Shown piece after piece: positions 32,498-41,610 of a stretch of 54,509 nucleotides of DNA. The stretch spans positions 1 to 54,509 of IMG/VR virus record IMGVR_UViG_3300025070_000043. One strand, given 5' to 3'. The stretch is from a virus. Below the pieces are notes generated by a model that saw nothing but the letters and a program-made list of their open reading frames with translations, was not told the DNA's origin and ran no database searches. Within the stretch, counting starts at the first letter, position 1. Every line of letters begins with the position of its first letter. Both the position numbers and the translations under genes were made by a program.

Positions 32498-35400
32498 CTA
32501 TCGGGCGTTGGCTGATTTGAATGGTGACTCTGCAAAGGCGAGGAATATAAAGGTTTGCCCAGAGCCATTTGCAACAGCGGATGAGGTCCTTAACTTAAAG
32601 CCGTTAGATGTAAAGTCTAAAATGTTGGACGTTCCCTCTGCACTACTAAGGTTTGCATATAGTTGGTCATTGTCCACATTGTAGCCCTCACGTTTATTGT
32701 CAAACATCCACCAGTGTTGAACCGCACCAGTAGCCGCTTTCAGCATAACCCATGCTGGCCTAAACCCACAGTGTACAAACGTGCCGTCTGACGAGCCATT
32801 GCCCGTGTATGAGCCTACCTTGCTGTAGCCCTCAACCTCTGAGAAAAGATACGCTACATAATCAGACCCAGACCCGTTTACAGTTGAGTTAGCCCCTACG
32901 TCAAAAGTAGTCGTGCTGGACTGAGTTGTTGTATTTGTACTGTCCCAAGCTGGAACAACAGAAGGACCACTCAAGGCATTAGTCAAATCAAGAAACATAT
33001 ATTTGCCGTTGCCGCTTGTAACAGACCTGTGCCAGACAAGCCAGTTTCCAGTTGTAGACCTTTTCTTTACGATAATCATGTCAGGAGCAGCACCAAGCCC
33101 ATGCCCTATTGTTTGGTCAGTAGTTCCATTGCCAGTGTAAGTCACCACACTAAACCCTGCATCCTGCTTTGCGCTGACTTGGCTATTGATATCCCCGTCT
33201 GTATTACTAACCGCAGTACCGCCAGCCAGCCAGTTCCATGCAACATAGTTAAACCCGCCATTAACTGTAGCTGAGTTTCCTAATGTAAATCCATCACTAT
33301 CAAAGCTAGTAACCCTGTCAGTGTTAGTTGTCTCTGCGGATGTTCCAGTGCTGTCTAAGTATTTTGTAACACCCCGAACAGAATCAACAAGCCTGTGACC
33401 AGAAGCACCGTTGCGAAGTTTAATCCATGTCCAATCGCTTTGAAAATTTACACCAGTTATTGCGTGGCCTGTTGTATTGTTGCCAGCATACAGCACAGTA
33501 TTGAAATATTCGTCTGGCAAAGTAATGGTAGCGGCTGGCAGATTGCTAGTTGACAACGCAAGGAAACCTGAAGGTGGTGCATAGTAGAAGTCACCTACAC
33601 CATTATCGTCTGTATTGCCTTGCGGTGCTTCATTGCCAGCAAAGGAACTGTCCTGACCGAAGTTGGCTATAGAACCACTTGTCCACAAACTTTCTGCAGG
33701 AGCGTATGTCCCAGAAATTCCTGTAAACGCTACACCCTGACTTACATTGTTTTTATAAAACTCTATAGTTCCAGCATCTAAATCCAATGCTACCCCTATA
33801 ATATCTCCAGCCGCCCACTGGTCACCATAACTGGTAGCTACATTATTATTGTATTTAAACCCAGCAGACCCACTTGATGCCCAATTATAATAACTGTAAC
33901 TATCTGCTGTACTACCTACAAAGTTTGTATAAGTCCCGAAACTATCAGCAACAATGCCTACCATGTGATAGTCATTATCTGTATTTCTAGTTTCCCAATA
34001 CCACTTTCCACTTGAAACATAGAAAGTTGCTGATGTAGTACGCCAAGCGGCTGAACTATAAACCGCTTTTAAGTTCCCCTCACTTAGCACTAATGCTGTA
34101 TTTAAAACGCTGTTATATGTAGCAAAGTTACCGCCACTCACAGGGGCATCCAGCACTACATCAGTATTGGTCAAGGCATAGGGTGTCCAATCGTTGTTGT
34201 TGCCAGAAGTATCACCAAAAAAAGTGGCGTTACGAGTTTCGGCAAAGGCCATGTAAATCCATGTTGATCCGCTATTGTTATAGCTACCATCTGCAAAAGA
34301 AAACCCTGTACTGCTAAACCTCAACCCATCAACAGTGCTTTCAACGGCACTAGAGTTAGGACGCAACCGACTATCTTTAGCGGTGTCAACGTCACGGGTA
34401 TTATCAAGTATAGCCCAATCAGAAGTATCGTCAATACGTTTCACCATTACAAATGCTGGCTCGAAACCTGTCGTTACAGCATTGCCAGCAGAGCCTGTAC
34501 CGCTATAAGTGCCGAATGACGAGTAGCCTGAGACTGAGTGGAAACAGTACATAATCATGTCATCGTTAGAGCCGTTGGTATAACCAGACGTTCCTAGTGT
34601 GAGCAAGCTGGATGTCGGGGCGGTATCATTCCAAGGTGTATTTGAATCAGATACTGCGCTAGTCAGGTTAAGAAATATTCGCTTTTGCTCTGGATTAGAT
34701 GCGTCTAAATCTTTGTGATAAACAAGCCAGTTATTAGCATCATCCCTATTTTTTGAGATTATCATTTCTGGTGTGCTGGTGAGGCCATGCCCTACTGTAG
34801 CCCCAGCAGTCGCATTTCCAACAAAGGATGTTATGCTGAAGCCCTTTGCGGTATTCGCTTTAACACGGCTGGTAATAGTGCCATCAGTGTTTACTGGTGA
34901 TATCAAGTCCTGACCGCCAGCAAAGGCCATATAGATATATGTACCGCCAGAGGCGTTAAAACCATTATCTGATGTTTTAAGCTGAAAATCTGAAGCATTA
35001 AAGTCAATATCATTTCCTGTTAGTTCTTGACCAGAATCATTTGGAAATAAACCTTTATCCGCAGGGTTAAAAGGACTACGGGTAGTGTCATAAATAATCC
35101 AATTATCTGCAGTATCAGTACGTTTAATCATGACGAAAGCAGGTCTAAATCCTGTTGATACTACAGGGCCAGTTGTAGAACCATTACCTGTATAAGACCC
35201 GAAGGACGAGTAGCCTGAGACTGAATGGAACGAGTAAGCGACATGATCACGAGCAGAGCCATTGACACCACCACCACCTGTCACTGTAAAGGTAGTGCTA
35301 CTAACAGCCTTAACTCTGTCATCTGCTGTTTCTGCGAAATTGGCATCAAGATACAAGGTGTTTGAGGCGTAACTAATATCCTTGTGCATCACTCGCCAAG

Positions 35401-36871
35401 ACGCAGAGTTTGTTCTGTCTTTGACAATGACCATATCTGGAGATTGTGACAGCCCATGCCCAATAGTTGCGCCATCCGTAGCATTGCCTGTATAGGTGGC
35501 TATAGAAAAACCCTGTGTGGTATTCGCCTTGACCGAGCTAGTAATACTGCCATTAGTATTGCTTGCGGCAGAACTAGAGCCAGCATCCCAGCACCATGCG
35601 ACATAGTCGTTACCATTTGTGAAATTTACATCCGGCCCTGCATCATTGTTAGCTCCTAAAGTAAATCCATTAGAATCAAAAGAAGTAAGACTATCTGTTT
35701 GTGTTTGTTCAACGGCAGAATCATCGGATTTTAAAGATTTTCCAGCACCTCTTACAGAATCAAAAAGACCATGATTTGAGGTGGCATCTCTTTCCTTTAT
35801 CCACACGAAATCCGGCTCAAAGCCCAAACCATTAATGGACTGTGTAGCGCCATTGCCAAGATAGTTTACAGCAGCAAATCCTGTAGAAGCTAAGTTATCA
35901 CCAGCATCCCAGCACCATCCAACCATAGTGTCATTATTGCCACCAACCCTGTCATTTGTGCCTTTAGTAAATCCACTGGAATTGAACGATACTAAATCAT
36001 CAGCAGAATTTGTCTCAGCGTCAGTAGAATCTGACTTTAGGGTTTTTCCAGTTCCACGAACAGAATCAGTTAACACATGACTATCTGCTTCATTTCTACC
36101 TTTTAGCCATACAAAATCTGGTTCAAAGCCTACGCCATCAATAGCCTGTATAGCGCCATTGCCAGTATAGGTTACAGCCGAAAACCCTTCAGCCTCAGTG
36201 GTCTGTTTAAACGGAAGGTAGAACCCGTTTGTCCCGAATGTTAATGACTGTATAACTGTGTCAGCTTTAGGTTTCCACAGTGTATCAGAATACTCACCAA
36301 AGCTAGTTGGGTCTAGGGCTTGCCCATCAATAAAAGTTACGTTGGCAAAGTAACCATCAAAGTAATCTCTGCTATCACCAAACCATGCGCCATAGTTTTT
36401 GCCAAAGTAGCCAGTTACTCCAGACGTATTCCATGCAATAGTGTCGTTCAGAGTCACAGCATTTGTGGAGGTTGTCTGACGCACTCCATTTACATAAGTA
36501 ATAAACCTATCATCTGCAGTTGCGTTTGCAGAGTCAAATACTTGCACGATGTGATACCAAGCTGACGGGTCACGGAACACAGCGTTTGTGACGTGGTTTC
36601 TGCCACTTGATATGTATGCTTCAATATCATCAGGATAAAATGCTACAAAGAATGTCTCACCACCACCGTTTGCCGCCCCATAGATAGCATGTTCTCTGCC
36701 TATCTCACCACGCTTGCACCAGAAACTCATAGTCCACTTTATTTGATTAGTGGGTGTACCAAATTCAAATGAAAAATATGGACTATCATCATCCTCAAAA
36801 CGAATGGATTGGCCTGTAACATCTCCTATTACACCTTGTGCAAGAAAAAATGGACTACTAACTAATGACAT
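32498..36871 (-). CDS. Giant tail fibre/adhesin with LamG-like, SPRY-like and tandem repeat domains
   Basis: 1457 residues. After a short N-terminus (MSLVSSPFFLAQGVIGDVTG) there is a LamG/concanavalin-like domain at about 35-190 (WTMSFWCKRGEIG; AWYHIVQVFD; VNGVRQTTSTNAV). About ten repeats of two alternating blocks follow: GFS(I/V)xTYxGNxTxGATIGHGL...P(D/E)M(I/V)I and TGFxPAFVMIKR...NWIIYD...YIYMAFA. Between repeats, at about 935-1090, lies a SPRY-like domain (FYVSSGKWYWETRN; DIIGVALDLDAGTIEFYKNN). It should bind host surface sugars or proteins. Its DNA is visibly richer in G+C than its neighbours, suggesting exchange. Confidence 0.8.
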   Translation of the reverse strand: MSLVSSPFFLAQGVIGDVTGQSIRFEDDDSPYFSFEFGTPTNQIKWTMSFWCKRGEIGREHAIYGAANGGGETFFVAFYPDDIEAYISSGRNHVTNAVFRDPSAWYHIVQVFDSANATADDRFITYVNGVRQTTSTNAVTLNDTIAWNTSGVTGYFGKNYGAWFGDSRDYFDGYFANVTFIDGQALDPTSFGEYSDTLWKPKADTVIQSLTFGTNGFYLPFKQTTEAEGFSAVTYTGNGAIQAIDGVGFEPDFVWLKGRNEADSHVLTDSVRGTGKTLKSDSTDAETNSADDLVSFNSSGFTKGTNDRVGGNNDTMVGWCWDAGDNLASTGFAAVNYLGNGATQSINGLGFEPDFVWIKERDATSNHGLFDSVRGAGKSLKSDDSAVEQTQTDSLTSFDSNGFTLGANNDAGPDVNFTNGNDYVAWCWDAGSSSAASNTNGSITSSVKANTTQGFSIATYTGNATDGATIGHGLSQSPDMVIVKDRTNSASWRVMHKDISYASNTLYLDANFAETADDRVKAVSSTTFTVTGGGGVNGSARDHVAYSFHSVSGYSSFGSYTGNGSTTGPVVSTGFRPAFVMIKRTDTADNWIIYDTTRSPFNPADKGLFPNDSGQELTGNDIDFNASDFQLKTSDNGFNASGGTYIYMAFAGGQDLISPVNTDGTITSRVKANTAKGFSITSFVGNATAGATVGHGLTSTPEMIISKNRDDANNWLVYHKDLDASNPEQKRIFLNLTSAVSDSNTPWNDTAPTSSLLTLGTSGYTNGSNDDMIMYCFHSVSGYSSFGTYSGTGSAGNAVTTGFEPAFVMVKRIDDTSDWAILDNTRDVDTAKDSRLRPNSSAVESTVDGLRFSSTGFSFADGSYNNSGSTWIYMAFAETRNATFFGDTSGNNNDWTPYALTNTDVVLDAPVSGGNFATYNSVLNTALVLSEGNLKAVYSSAAWRTTSATFYVSSGKWYWETRNTDNDYHMVGIVADSFGTYTNFVGSTADSYSYYNWASSGSAGFKYNNNVATSYGDQWAAGDIIGVALDLDAGTIEFYKNNVSQGVAFTGISGTYAPAESLWTSGSIANFGQDSSFAGNEAPQGNTDDNGVGDFYYAPPSGFLALSTSNLPAATITLPDEYFNTVLYAGNNTTGHAITGVNFQSDWTWIKLRNGASGHRLVDSVRGVTKYLDSTGTSAETTNTDRVTSFDSDGFTLGNSATVNGGFNYVAWNWLAGGTAVSNTDGDINSQVSAKQDAGFSVVTYTGNGTTDQTIGHGLGAAPDMIIVKKRSTTGNWLVWHRSVTSGNGKYMFLDLTNALSGPSVVPAWDSTNTTTQSSTTTFDVGANSTVNGSGSDYVAYLFSEVEGYSKVGSYTGNGSSDGTFVHCGFRPAWVMLKAATGAVQHWWMFDNKREGYNVDNDQLYANLSSAEGTSNILDFTSNGFKLRTSSAVANGSGQTFIFLAFAESPFKSANAR

Positions 36872-36891
36872 ATTTTATAACTCCAAATTAA

Positions 36892-38787
36892 TTAAGATAA
36901 GGCTAGAGAAGGTGAGCCAAGAAGAACTGTACCTGTTACTTGTACAAAATAAGGTACAACATCTACTGAACCTGCTGCTGTTGAAAGTGTAATACTTCCG
37001 CCTACTGTTTTATATTCACTACCTACTGATAATGTTCTAGTACCTGTGCTGTCTTGTATAAATACAAATGTACCCCCCATACCTCCTGCTTCTGTTGTAG
37101 GATTACCTAATGTTAAATTGCCATCTAACGTCCAAACAAAATTAGTATATGAACCAAAGTCAGGAGTAGTTGTTGCATTTGCAGATACAGTTTGTGTAGC
37201 TGCAATTACTCCACCAGTTAAAGTTCCACCTGCTAAAGGAAGATGATTACCAATACTTGTTGCCATAGTAGCTGATAAGTTTGTTATAACTGTATTAATA
37301 GATGTAATAGCTAAAGTTCTATTATTAATACTTGTTGCTACTGTTGCAGATAAATTATCTACTACAGTATTAATAGATGTTATTGCATTTATATTGGTTG
37401 TAATATTAGTATTACTATTATTTATACTTGTTGCTAATGTAGAAGATAAATTTGCAATAACAGTATTAATAGATGTAATAGCAGAAGAATTATCTGCATT
37501 AGCAATTGATGTAGCTAATGTTGCAGATAAATTTGTAATATAAGTATTAATAGAAGTTATAGCTGTTGTTCTATTATTAATAGATGTAGCCATAGTTGCA
37601 GATAAATTACCTACTACAGTATTAATAGATGTAATAGCATTAGTATTTGTTGTAATATTAGTATTACTATTGTTAATGCTAGTTGCCATAGTTGCAGATA
37701 AATTACCTACTACAGTATTAATAGATGTTATTGCGGCTGCATTGACTGATGTAAGAGCACTTACTCCTGCAACAACACTATTAATAGAAGTAATAGCATT
37801 AGTGTTTGTTGTAATATTTGTATTAGAATTATTAATAGAAGTTGCCATAGTTGCAGAAAGACTTGCAACTGTAGCAGACATTGCAACATTATCACCGCCT
37901 ATAACAAATGATGTCGCACTAACAACACCAAATGTTTGATTTGTATTAAGAGCAACTGTACCTGAACCAGTAATATTAGTTGTTGTTACATTATTTTCTG
38001 TTAAATGTATTCCAGTTCCTGCCTTAACTGCAGTCATAGTACCTGCACCTGCAAGACCAGTAATGTTAGAGCCATCTCCATATAAGAATGTTGCACTAAC
38101 AATACTTGTTGTAATGTTGTCTACAGTAAGGTTACCTGAAATACTTGTTGAACCCGATACACCAAAGTTACCACCTACTTGTAAATTACCACCTATGGAT
38201 GTATTTCCTGCAATAGAAACTGTACCAGAAATATTAGTATTACCAGCAATTGCCATAGTACCTGAAACAGATACATTATTTTCTACATAAAGAGAAGAAC
38301 CAGAAAGAGTGCCACCAATAAAAGCATTAGCAGAAATAGTTGTAGTAGCTGTAACATCTGTAATACGACCTTGTGCATCCACAGTGATTGTATTCATAGG
38401 TCCATATGAACCTGCAGAAACAGAAGTATCTGCTATAGCAAATGTAGGATTACCTGCAGTACCGTCTGCATTAGTAATTGTTACACCTGTAGAAGCAGTT
38501 AATGTTCTACCAAATTTTGTACTACCATCTTCTGCAACAATACCATTTACTAAAGAAGAACCTGCGGCTGCTGCATTAAGACCAGAAACATTAGTAGTAA
38601 GTGTTACACCATTATATTGAAAGCTACCATTAATATTAACAGTATTTTGAGAAAGCTGTAAAGGTGTAGAATTGCCATTACCATCACGTACAGTAATAGG
38701 TGTACCTGTTGGAACACCTGCATTATTGTTATTCATTTGAAGCAAATCAAGATATGAATTTGCTATTTGTTTTCCTGTTAAACTCAT
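36892..38787 (-). CDS. Repeat-rich trimeric tail fibre
   Basis: 631 residues from the TAATG-coupled ATG 38787; the frame also extends to a TTG at 38802. N-terminus SLTGKQIANSYLDLLQMNNN is the probable virion anchor. Beta-helical stretches follow (SVSGTMAIAGNTNISGTVSI). At about 307-515 there are tandem units of ITSINTVV.NLSATMATSIN, which would form an alpha-helical or beta-alpha trimer stalk. The C-terminus (VDVVPYFVQVTGTVLLGSPS) may be the trimer cap. It is encoded upstream of the giant fibre in the same operon. Confidence 0.75.
   Translation of the reverse strand: MSLTGKQIANSYLDLLQMNNNNAGVPTGTPITVRDGNGNSTPLQLSQNTVNINGSFQYNGVTLTTNVSGLNAAAAGSSLVNGIVAEDGSTKFGRTLTASTGVTITNADGTAGNPTFAIADTSVSAGSYGPMNTITVDAQGRITDVTATTTISANAFIGGTLSGSSLYVENNVSVSGTMAIAGNTNISGTVSIAGNTSIGGNLQVGGNFGVSGSTSISGNLTVDNITTSIVSATFLYGDGSNITGLAGAGTMTAVKAGTGIHLTENNVTTTNITGSGTVALNTNQTFGVVSATSFVIGGDNVAMSATVASLSATMATSINNSNTNITTNTNAITSINSVVAGVSALTSVNAAAITSINTVVGNLSATMATSINNSNTNITTNTNAITSINTVVGNLSATMATSINNRTTAITSINTYITNLSATLATSIANADNSSAITSINTVIANLSSTLATSINNSNTNITTNINAITSINTVVDNLSATVATSINNRTLAITSINTVITNLSATMATSIGNHLPLAGGTLTGGVIAATQTVSANATTTPDFGSYTNFVWTLDGNLTLGNPTTEAGGMGGTFVFIQDSTGTRTLSVGSEYKTVGGSITLSTAAGSVDVVPYFVQVTGTVLLGSPSLALS
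37246..37866 (-). repeat. Tandem coding repeats in the fibre stalk
   Basis: About eight degenerate units of roughly 50-110 bases, each encoding ITSINTVV.NLSATMATSINN or a variant. Neighbouring copies at 37600-37740 are nearly identical at DNA level. Such arrays can gain or lose units by recombination or slippage, changing fibre length. Confidence 0.7.
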
Positions 38788-39071
38788 TATATCAAATTCC
38801 AATACTTTAAGTTAGCGTTCCATTGCGAAGTAGCTTGTTGCCACTGTAAGTTTATTCCACCATCACCTTCAGGTCTTGCATCACGAATAAAGTATCTTTC
38901 CTCAATTCTTGGTGATTTATTTTGAGGATGGCTTTTTAAATCATACGAACCATCATAATCTTTAGGGCATTGCATCATACCCATACTATTCTTTTTCAAT
39001 TGGTTTAGTTTATATCTAAAACCACAAGTATCGCAGATAGCTAATACATTTTTTCTTCCTGATGTAGACAT
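38787..39071 (-). CDS. Small protein with zinc-ribbon-like cysteines
   Basis: 94 residues. ICDTCGFRYKLNQLKKN with C13 and C16, and QCPKDYD with C35, give three cysteines of a possible zinc knuckle; the fourth ligand may be a His. The C-terminal half is Trp/Gln-rich (LQWQQATSQWNANLKYW). TAATG overlaps join it to the adaptor-like and fibre genes, suggesting a virion or fibre-attachment part. Unknown function. Confidence 0.55.
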   Translation of the reverse strand: MSTSGRKNVLAICDTCGFRYKLNQLKKNSMGMMQCPKDYDGSYDLKSHPQNKSPRIEERYFIRDARPEGDGGINLQWQQATSQWNANLKYWNLI

Positions 39072-39742
39072 TATACCATAACCCTTGGCTTTAAGAAAAT
39101 ACTAACTCGTTCTCTATCTTCATCCATAGCACGTTGTAGTCTTTCTTCATACTCTTGTTTAATCATAGTAATACGTCCTGCTTCTACATTAGGACGTTTC
39201 ATTGACATATAGTAAGCTAAACCTGCAGTTAAGCACGGAAGAAATCTACGAGATATATCTGCATTTTGAATAGCAGATTTATCTACATCTTCCATATAAG
39301 ATACTAGTTCTAATTTAATTTCGTCAGTAGAGTTTTCGGGAATGGGCCACAGATGTACAACAGGATTACCACGTTGATGTCTAACTGCATATTGTGTAGT
39401 ACGTCCTGTTTGGCTTTTATTAGGTATTTTAAGATATTCTTGCATAGATATACGTTCAAGCTGTATGTCTCTATCGTCACGATTATGTACAGCTTCTAAT
39501 ACATCAATCGTTGCAGAAGATAAACTAAAAGTAGTTACACTTGTAGCAAGTGTTACAGTAGAAGTATCAGCAGTCCAAAGCATTACACCACGGTTCTGCC
39601 AATCTTGCAGCAATAAATTAATAGACCTACGAGCAGACTTAGGCTCATGCCCAAGAGTTTGTTCACCGCCAATCATTTCTGTTGCTTCTTGGATAACTTC
39701 GTCTATATCCATATTGAAGTTATATGTACCTGAAGTAGCCAT
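39071..39742 (-). CDS. Head-tail adaptor/connector-like protein A
   Basis: 223 residues. Helical start (DIDEVIQEATEMIGGEQTLG), SARRSINLLLQDWQNRGVML, beta-rich middle (STVTLATSVTTFSLSSATID), and a helical end (GRITMIKQEYEERLQRAMDE). This layout matches the gp4-like tail accessory family (P22 gp4; T7 gp11 tail tubular A), which seals the portal. A protein of the same layout is encoded at 44667-45323. Confidence 0.65.
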   Translation of the reverse strand: MATSGTYNFNMDIDEVIQEATEMIGGEQTLGHEPKSARRSINLLLQDWQNRGVMLWTADTSTVTLATSVTTFSLSSATIDVLEAVHNRDDRDIQLERISMQEYLKIPNKSQTGRTTQYAVRHQRGNPVVHLWPIPENSTDEIKLELVSYMEDVDKSAIQNADISRRFLPCLTAGLAYYMSMKRPNVEAGRITMIKQEYEERLQRAMDEDRERVSIFLKPRVMV

Positions 39743-39990
39743 TATGATTTACCTCTTCTTCCTAAATCTTTTTTCTTGCCTTTATATTTTCCAGAAGTTC
39801 TTGCTACTAGGCCTCTCGCTTTTAATCGGGCTAAATTCGTTGCACCAATTCTCATGCCAGAACGATGTCTTTGTAACAGCTCTGTTATTTTTATTTTTGG
39901 CTTGGCGTTTGCGTTTTTCTTTTTCTTGGCCTGTTTCTTTTTTCCGGGCTTCATTATTTGTTGCCCAACGGATGAACGACTTATAGCCAT
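39742..39990 (-). CDS. Very basic small protein
   Basis: 82 residues, strongly Lys/Arg-rich (PGKKKQAKKKKNANAKPKIK; SGKYKGKKKDLGRRGKS). It is TAATG-coupled to the tagged SAP-like protein and to adaptor A. The sequence is low complexity and likely binds nucleic acid; it may be packaged in the head. No family was recognised. Confidence 0.6.
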   Translation of the reverse strand: MAISRSSVGQQIMKPGKKKQAKKKKNANAKPKIKITELLQRHRSGMRIGATNLARLKARGLVARTSGKYKGKKKDLGRRGKS

Positions 39991-40295
39991 TAATAAAGCC
40001 TATTATGTGTACCAACTGAACCACCACTTTTTTTCTTGACAATTTTTTTCTTTTTCTTTACTGTAGTTTTACGTGGGTCATACATAGGACCTTCTTGTGG
40101 TTTTTTCTTACCCGGATAGTTAGCTCTACCTACAGACATACCTGCTGATTTTTTTACCATTCCTTGAGTATTAAATTGATGTACTGCATCAGCTAATGTA
40201 TCTTTATCTATTCCTTTAGTTGGAAAACTAATACCATTCTTTTTTAAAATAGCCTTTAATTGTGCAGCTGTCATTTTATCATACTTAGTAGCCAT
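39990..40295 (-). CDS. SAP-like basic protein with C-terminal HNRLY tag
   Basis: 101 residues. The N-terminal KMTAAQLKAILKKNGISFPT plus KGIDKDTLADAVHQF looks like a SAP/HeH helix-extension-helix DNA-binding domain. A lysine-rich tail (KTTVKKKKKIVKKK) is followed by SGGSVGTHNRLY, the tag shared with 19896-20216 and 43349-43561. Likely DNA-binding and possibly virion-associated. Confidence 0.65.
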   Translation of the reverse strand: MATKYDKMTAAQLKAILKKNGISFPTKGIDKDTLADAVHQFNTQGMVKKSAGMSVGRANYPGKKKPQEGPMYDPRKTTVKKKKKIVKKKSGGSVGTHNRLY

Positions 40296-40657
40296 TATGC
40301 TTTCCTTCCTAGTTTCTTATGCTTTTGAGTTTTTGGTGGGCTTTTCTTGCTCCCACTCTTACCAGCCCAAAGAACTTTATCAGCCCAGTAAGCAGCAGAT
40401 AGTTTACCTTTTTTAATATTCTGAGCATGGCGAGACTTAAATGACTTACGTGCCGTAGAAGAATAGTTATGACCATATCCTTTTTGTCCGAAGTGAATAA
40501 CTCTAACTGTATCTCCCTCTTTAGCAAGAACCATACCTTTCTTTTCTGGACGTGTTGACTTACGAGGTTTATTAAATCCTGCAAATGTTGTACCACGGTA
40601 TTCAATCCTTCCTGATGGTAATCTTTTAACTCCGGGATATTTACTTTTGGTAGTCAT
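40295..40657 (-). CDS. Basic marine-phage protein (DUF6321-like)
   Basis: 120 residues, basic. The centre GDTVRVIHFGQKGYGHNYSS, then RKSFKSRHAQNIKKGKLSAA and YWADKVLWAGKSGSKK, resembles a small family (DUF6321-like) that I know from marine myoviruses and podoviruses. Function is unknown; basic charge suggests nucleic-acid contact. TAATG overlaps on both sides. Confidence 0.6.
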   Translation of the reverse strand: MTTKSKYPGVKRLPSGRIEYRGTTFAGFNKPRKSTRPEKKGMVLAKEGDTVRVIHFGQKGYGHNYSSTARKSFKSRHAQNIKKGKLSAAYWADKVLWAGKSGSKKSPPKTQKHKKLGRKA

Positions 40658-40917
40658 TACTTTACCTTCCTATACTGTTTGACTTTCTTTGCGACAGTCT
40701 TAGGTTGTTTAACGAACTGCTTTCCCTTTGCTGTTCCTTTTCTTTTAGCTGCCGTAGTCTTAGCATATTCTTTTGCGGATAACGCCTTAATTGCCTTGCT
40801 GGGGAGATAGCGTTCACCTGTAGCCTTTGAACCTTGTGTAGAGGGTTTACCACTCTTGGTTCTCCACTTTTGTTTTGTCCAAGCCTTTAAGCTCCTTTGT
40901 GATTTTTTTAGTGCCAT
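40657..40917 (-). CDS. Basic marine-phage protein (DUF5872-like)
   Basis: 86 residues. SQRSLKAWTKQKWRTKSGKP, then ATGERYLPSKAIKALSAKEY and a Lys-rich tail, matches a short family (DUF5872-like) often next to the DUF6321-like gene in marine phages. Function is unknown. It has an AGGAAC site and starts a block of six basic or connector genes. Confidence 0.6.
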   Translation of the reverse strand: MALKKSQRSLKAWTKQKWRTKSGKPSTQGSKATGERYLPSKAIKALSAKEYAKTTAAKRKGTAKGKQFVKQPKTVAKKVKQYRKVK

Positions 40918-40950
40918 GATAGTTCCTATTATATCATTAAATGTTTATAT

Positions 40951-41388
40951 TTACAATGACTTTAAATAAAAAGCCCACCAAACTAGTACAGCTAAACCAA
41001 ACAAACCTAAGATAATAAAAGTAGATATTAATATTGTTTGTATTAAATCTTCCATTCTTTTTTTTCTTTCTTGTTCTGCAAGCAGTCTTTGCTTTCTTGC
41101 TTGTGCTTGAAACCTAATCCAATCATGCCATAGTCCGGGTCTACCAGTATATATCATTAATTGTTTTAATTCTTCTTCTTGTTGTTTTAACTTTTCAAGA
41201 TGCATAAACTCTTCTAAATCTGCAGAGCCTGTACGTCTTTTCTTTTTATCTGCTTTCTTACGTAAGCTTTCGGTAGCATTAACATACTCACCTACTTTTC
41301 CTGCAACATCTGCAATCTCACGACCATTACTAATAGCCGTTTTAATTACTGCAAATGCAGCATTGGCTGCGGCTATCTCTGCTAACAT
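40951..41388 (-). CDS. Charged coiled-coil protein with C-terminal membrane helix
   Basis: 145 residues. N-terminal Ala-rich helix (EIAAANAAFAVIKTAISNGR), charged middle (SLRKKADKKKRRTGSADLEE), then a C-terminal hydrophobic helix (TILISTFIILGLFGLAVLVW). It would be a tail-anchored membrane or virion-pore protein. It resembles small proteins in other marine phages, with no known role. Confidence 0.6.
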   Translation of the reverse strand: MLAEIAAANAAFAVIKTAISNGREIADVAGKVGEYVNATESLRKKADKKKRRTGSADLEEFMHLEKLKQQEEELKQLMIYTGRPGLWHDWIRFQAQARKQRLLAEQERKKRMEDLIQTILISTFIILGLFGLAVLVWWAFYLKSL

Positions 41389-41391
41389 TTG

Positions 41392-41610
41392 CTACTCCAC
41401 AATCTTTACGATGTAATTTTTTCCATCTGGACCTTTATTTATTTCAACTGTTTTATTTTCACAAGAGTATCTTACTGTTCCTGTATCTTTATATAAATTT
41501 CTTTCAATAGTACGTTTAGCTTTTAAACATTTAGATAGCTTTTCAAAAGCAGTATGCTCTGCTATACTACCAGAAAGATATAGTATTAATGTAATTGTCT
41601 CAGTCACCAT
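41392..41610 (-). CDS. Small secreted-like or anchored protein with cysteines
   Basis: 72 residues. A hydrophobic start (TITLILYLSGSIA) could be a weak signal. Two cysteines (SKCLKAKRTIER; RYSCENKTVEI) could make a disulfide in the periplasm. It overlaps the preceding coiled-coil gene by 11 bases. No family was recognised. Confidence 0.5.
   Translation of the reverse strand: MVTETITLILYLSGSIAEHTAFEKLSKCLKAKRTIERNLYKDTGTVRYSCENKTVEINKGPDGKNYIVKIVE

Noticed and set aside
37246-37866. Regular repeats that could suggest a CRISPR array
   Set aside because: The units are in frame inside a fibre gene, encode a repeated peptide and have no spacer pattern.
39465-39986. 173-residue plus-strand frame across adaptor A and a basic protein
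   Set aside because: It runs against two coupled late genes and is Ser/Phe/Leu-rich as expected from antisense of Lys/Glu-rich sequence; no start signal.
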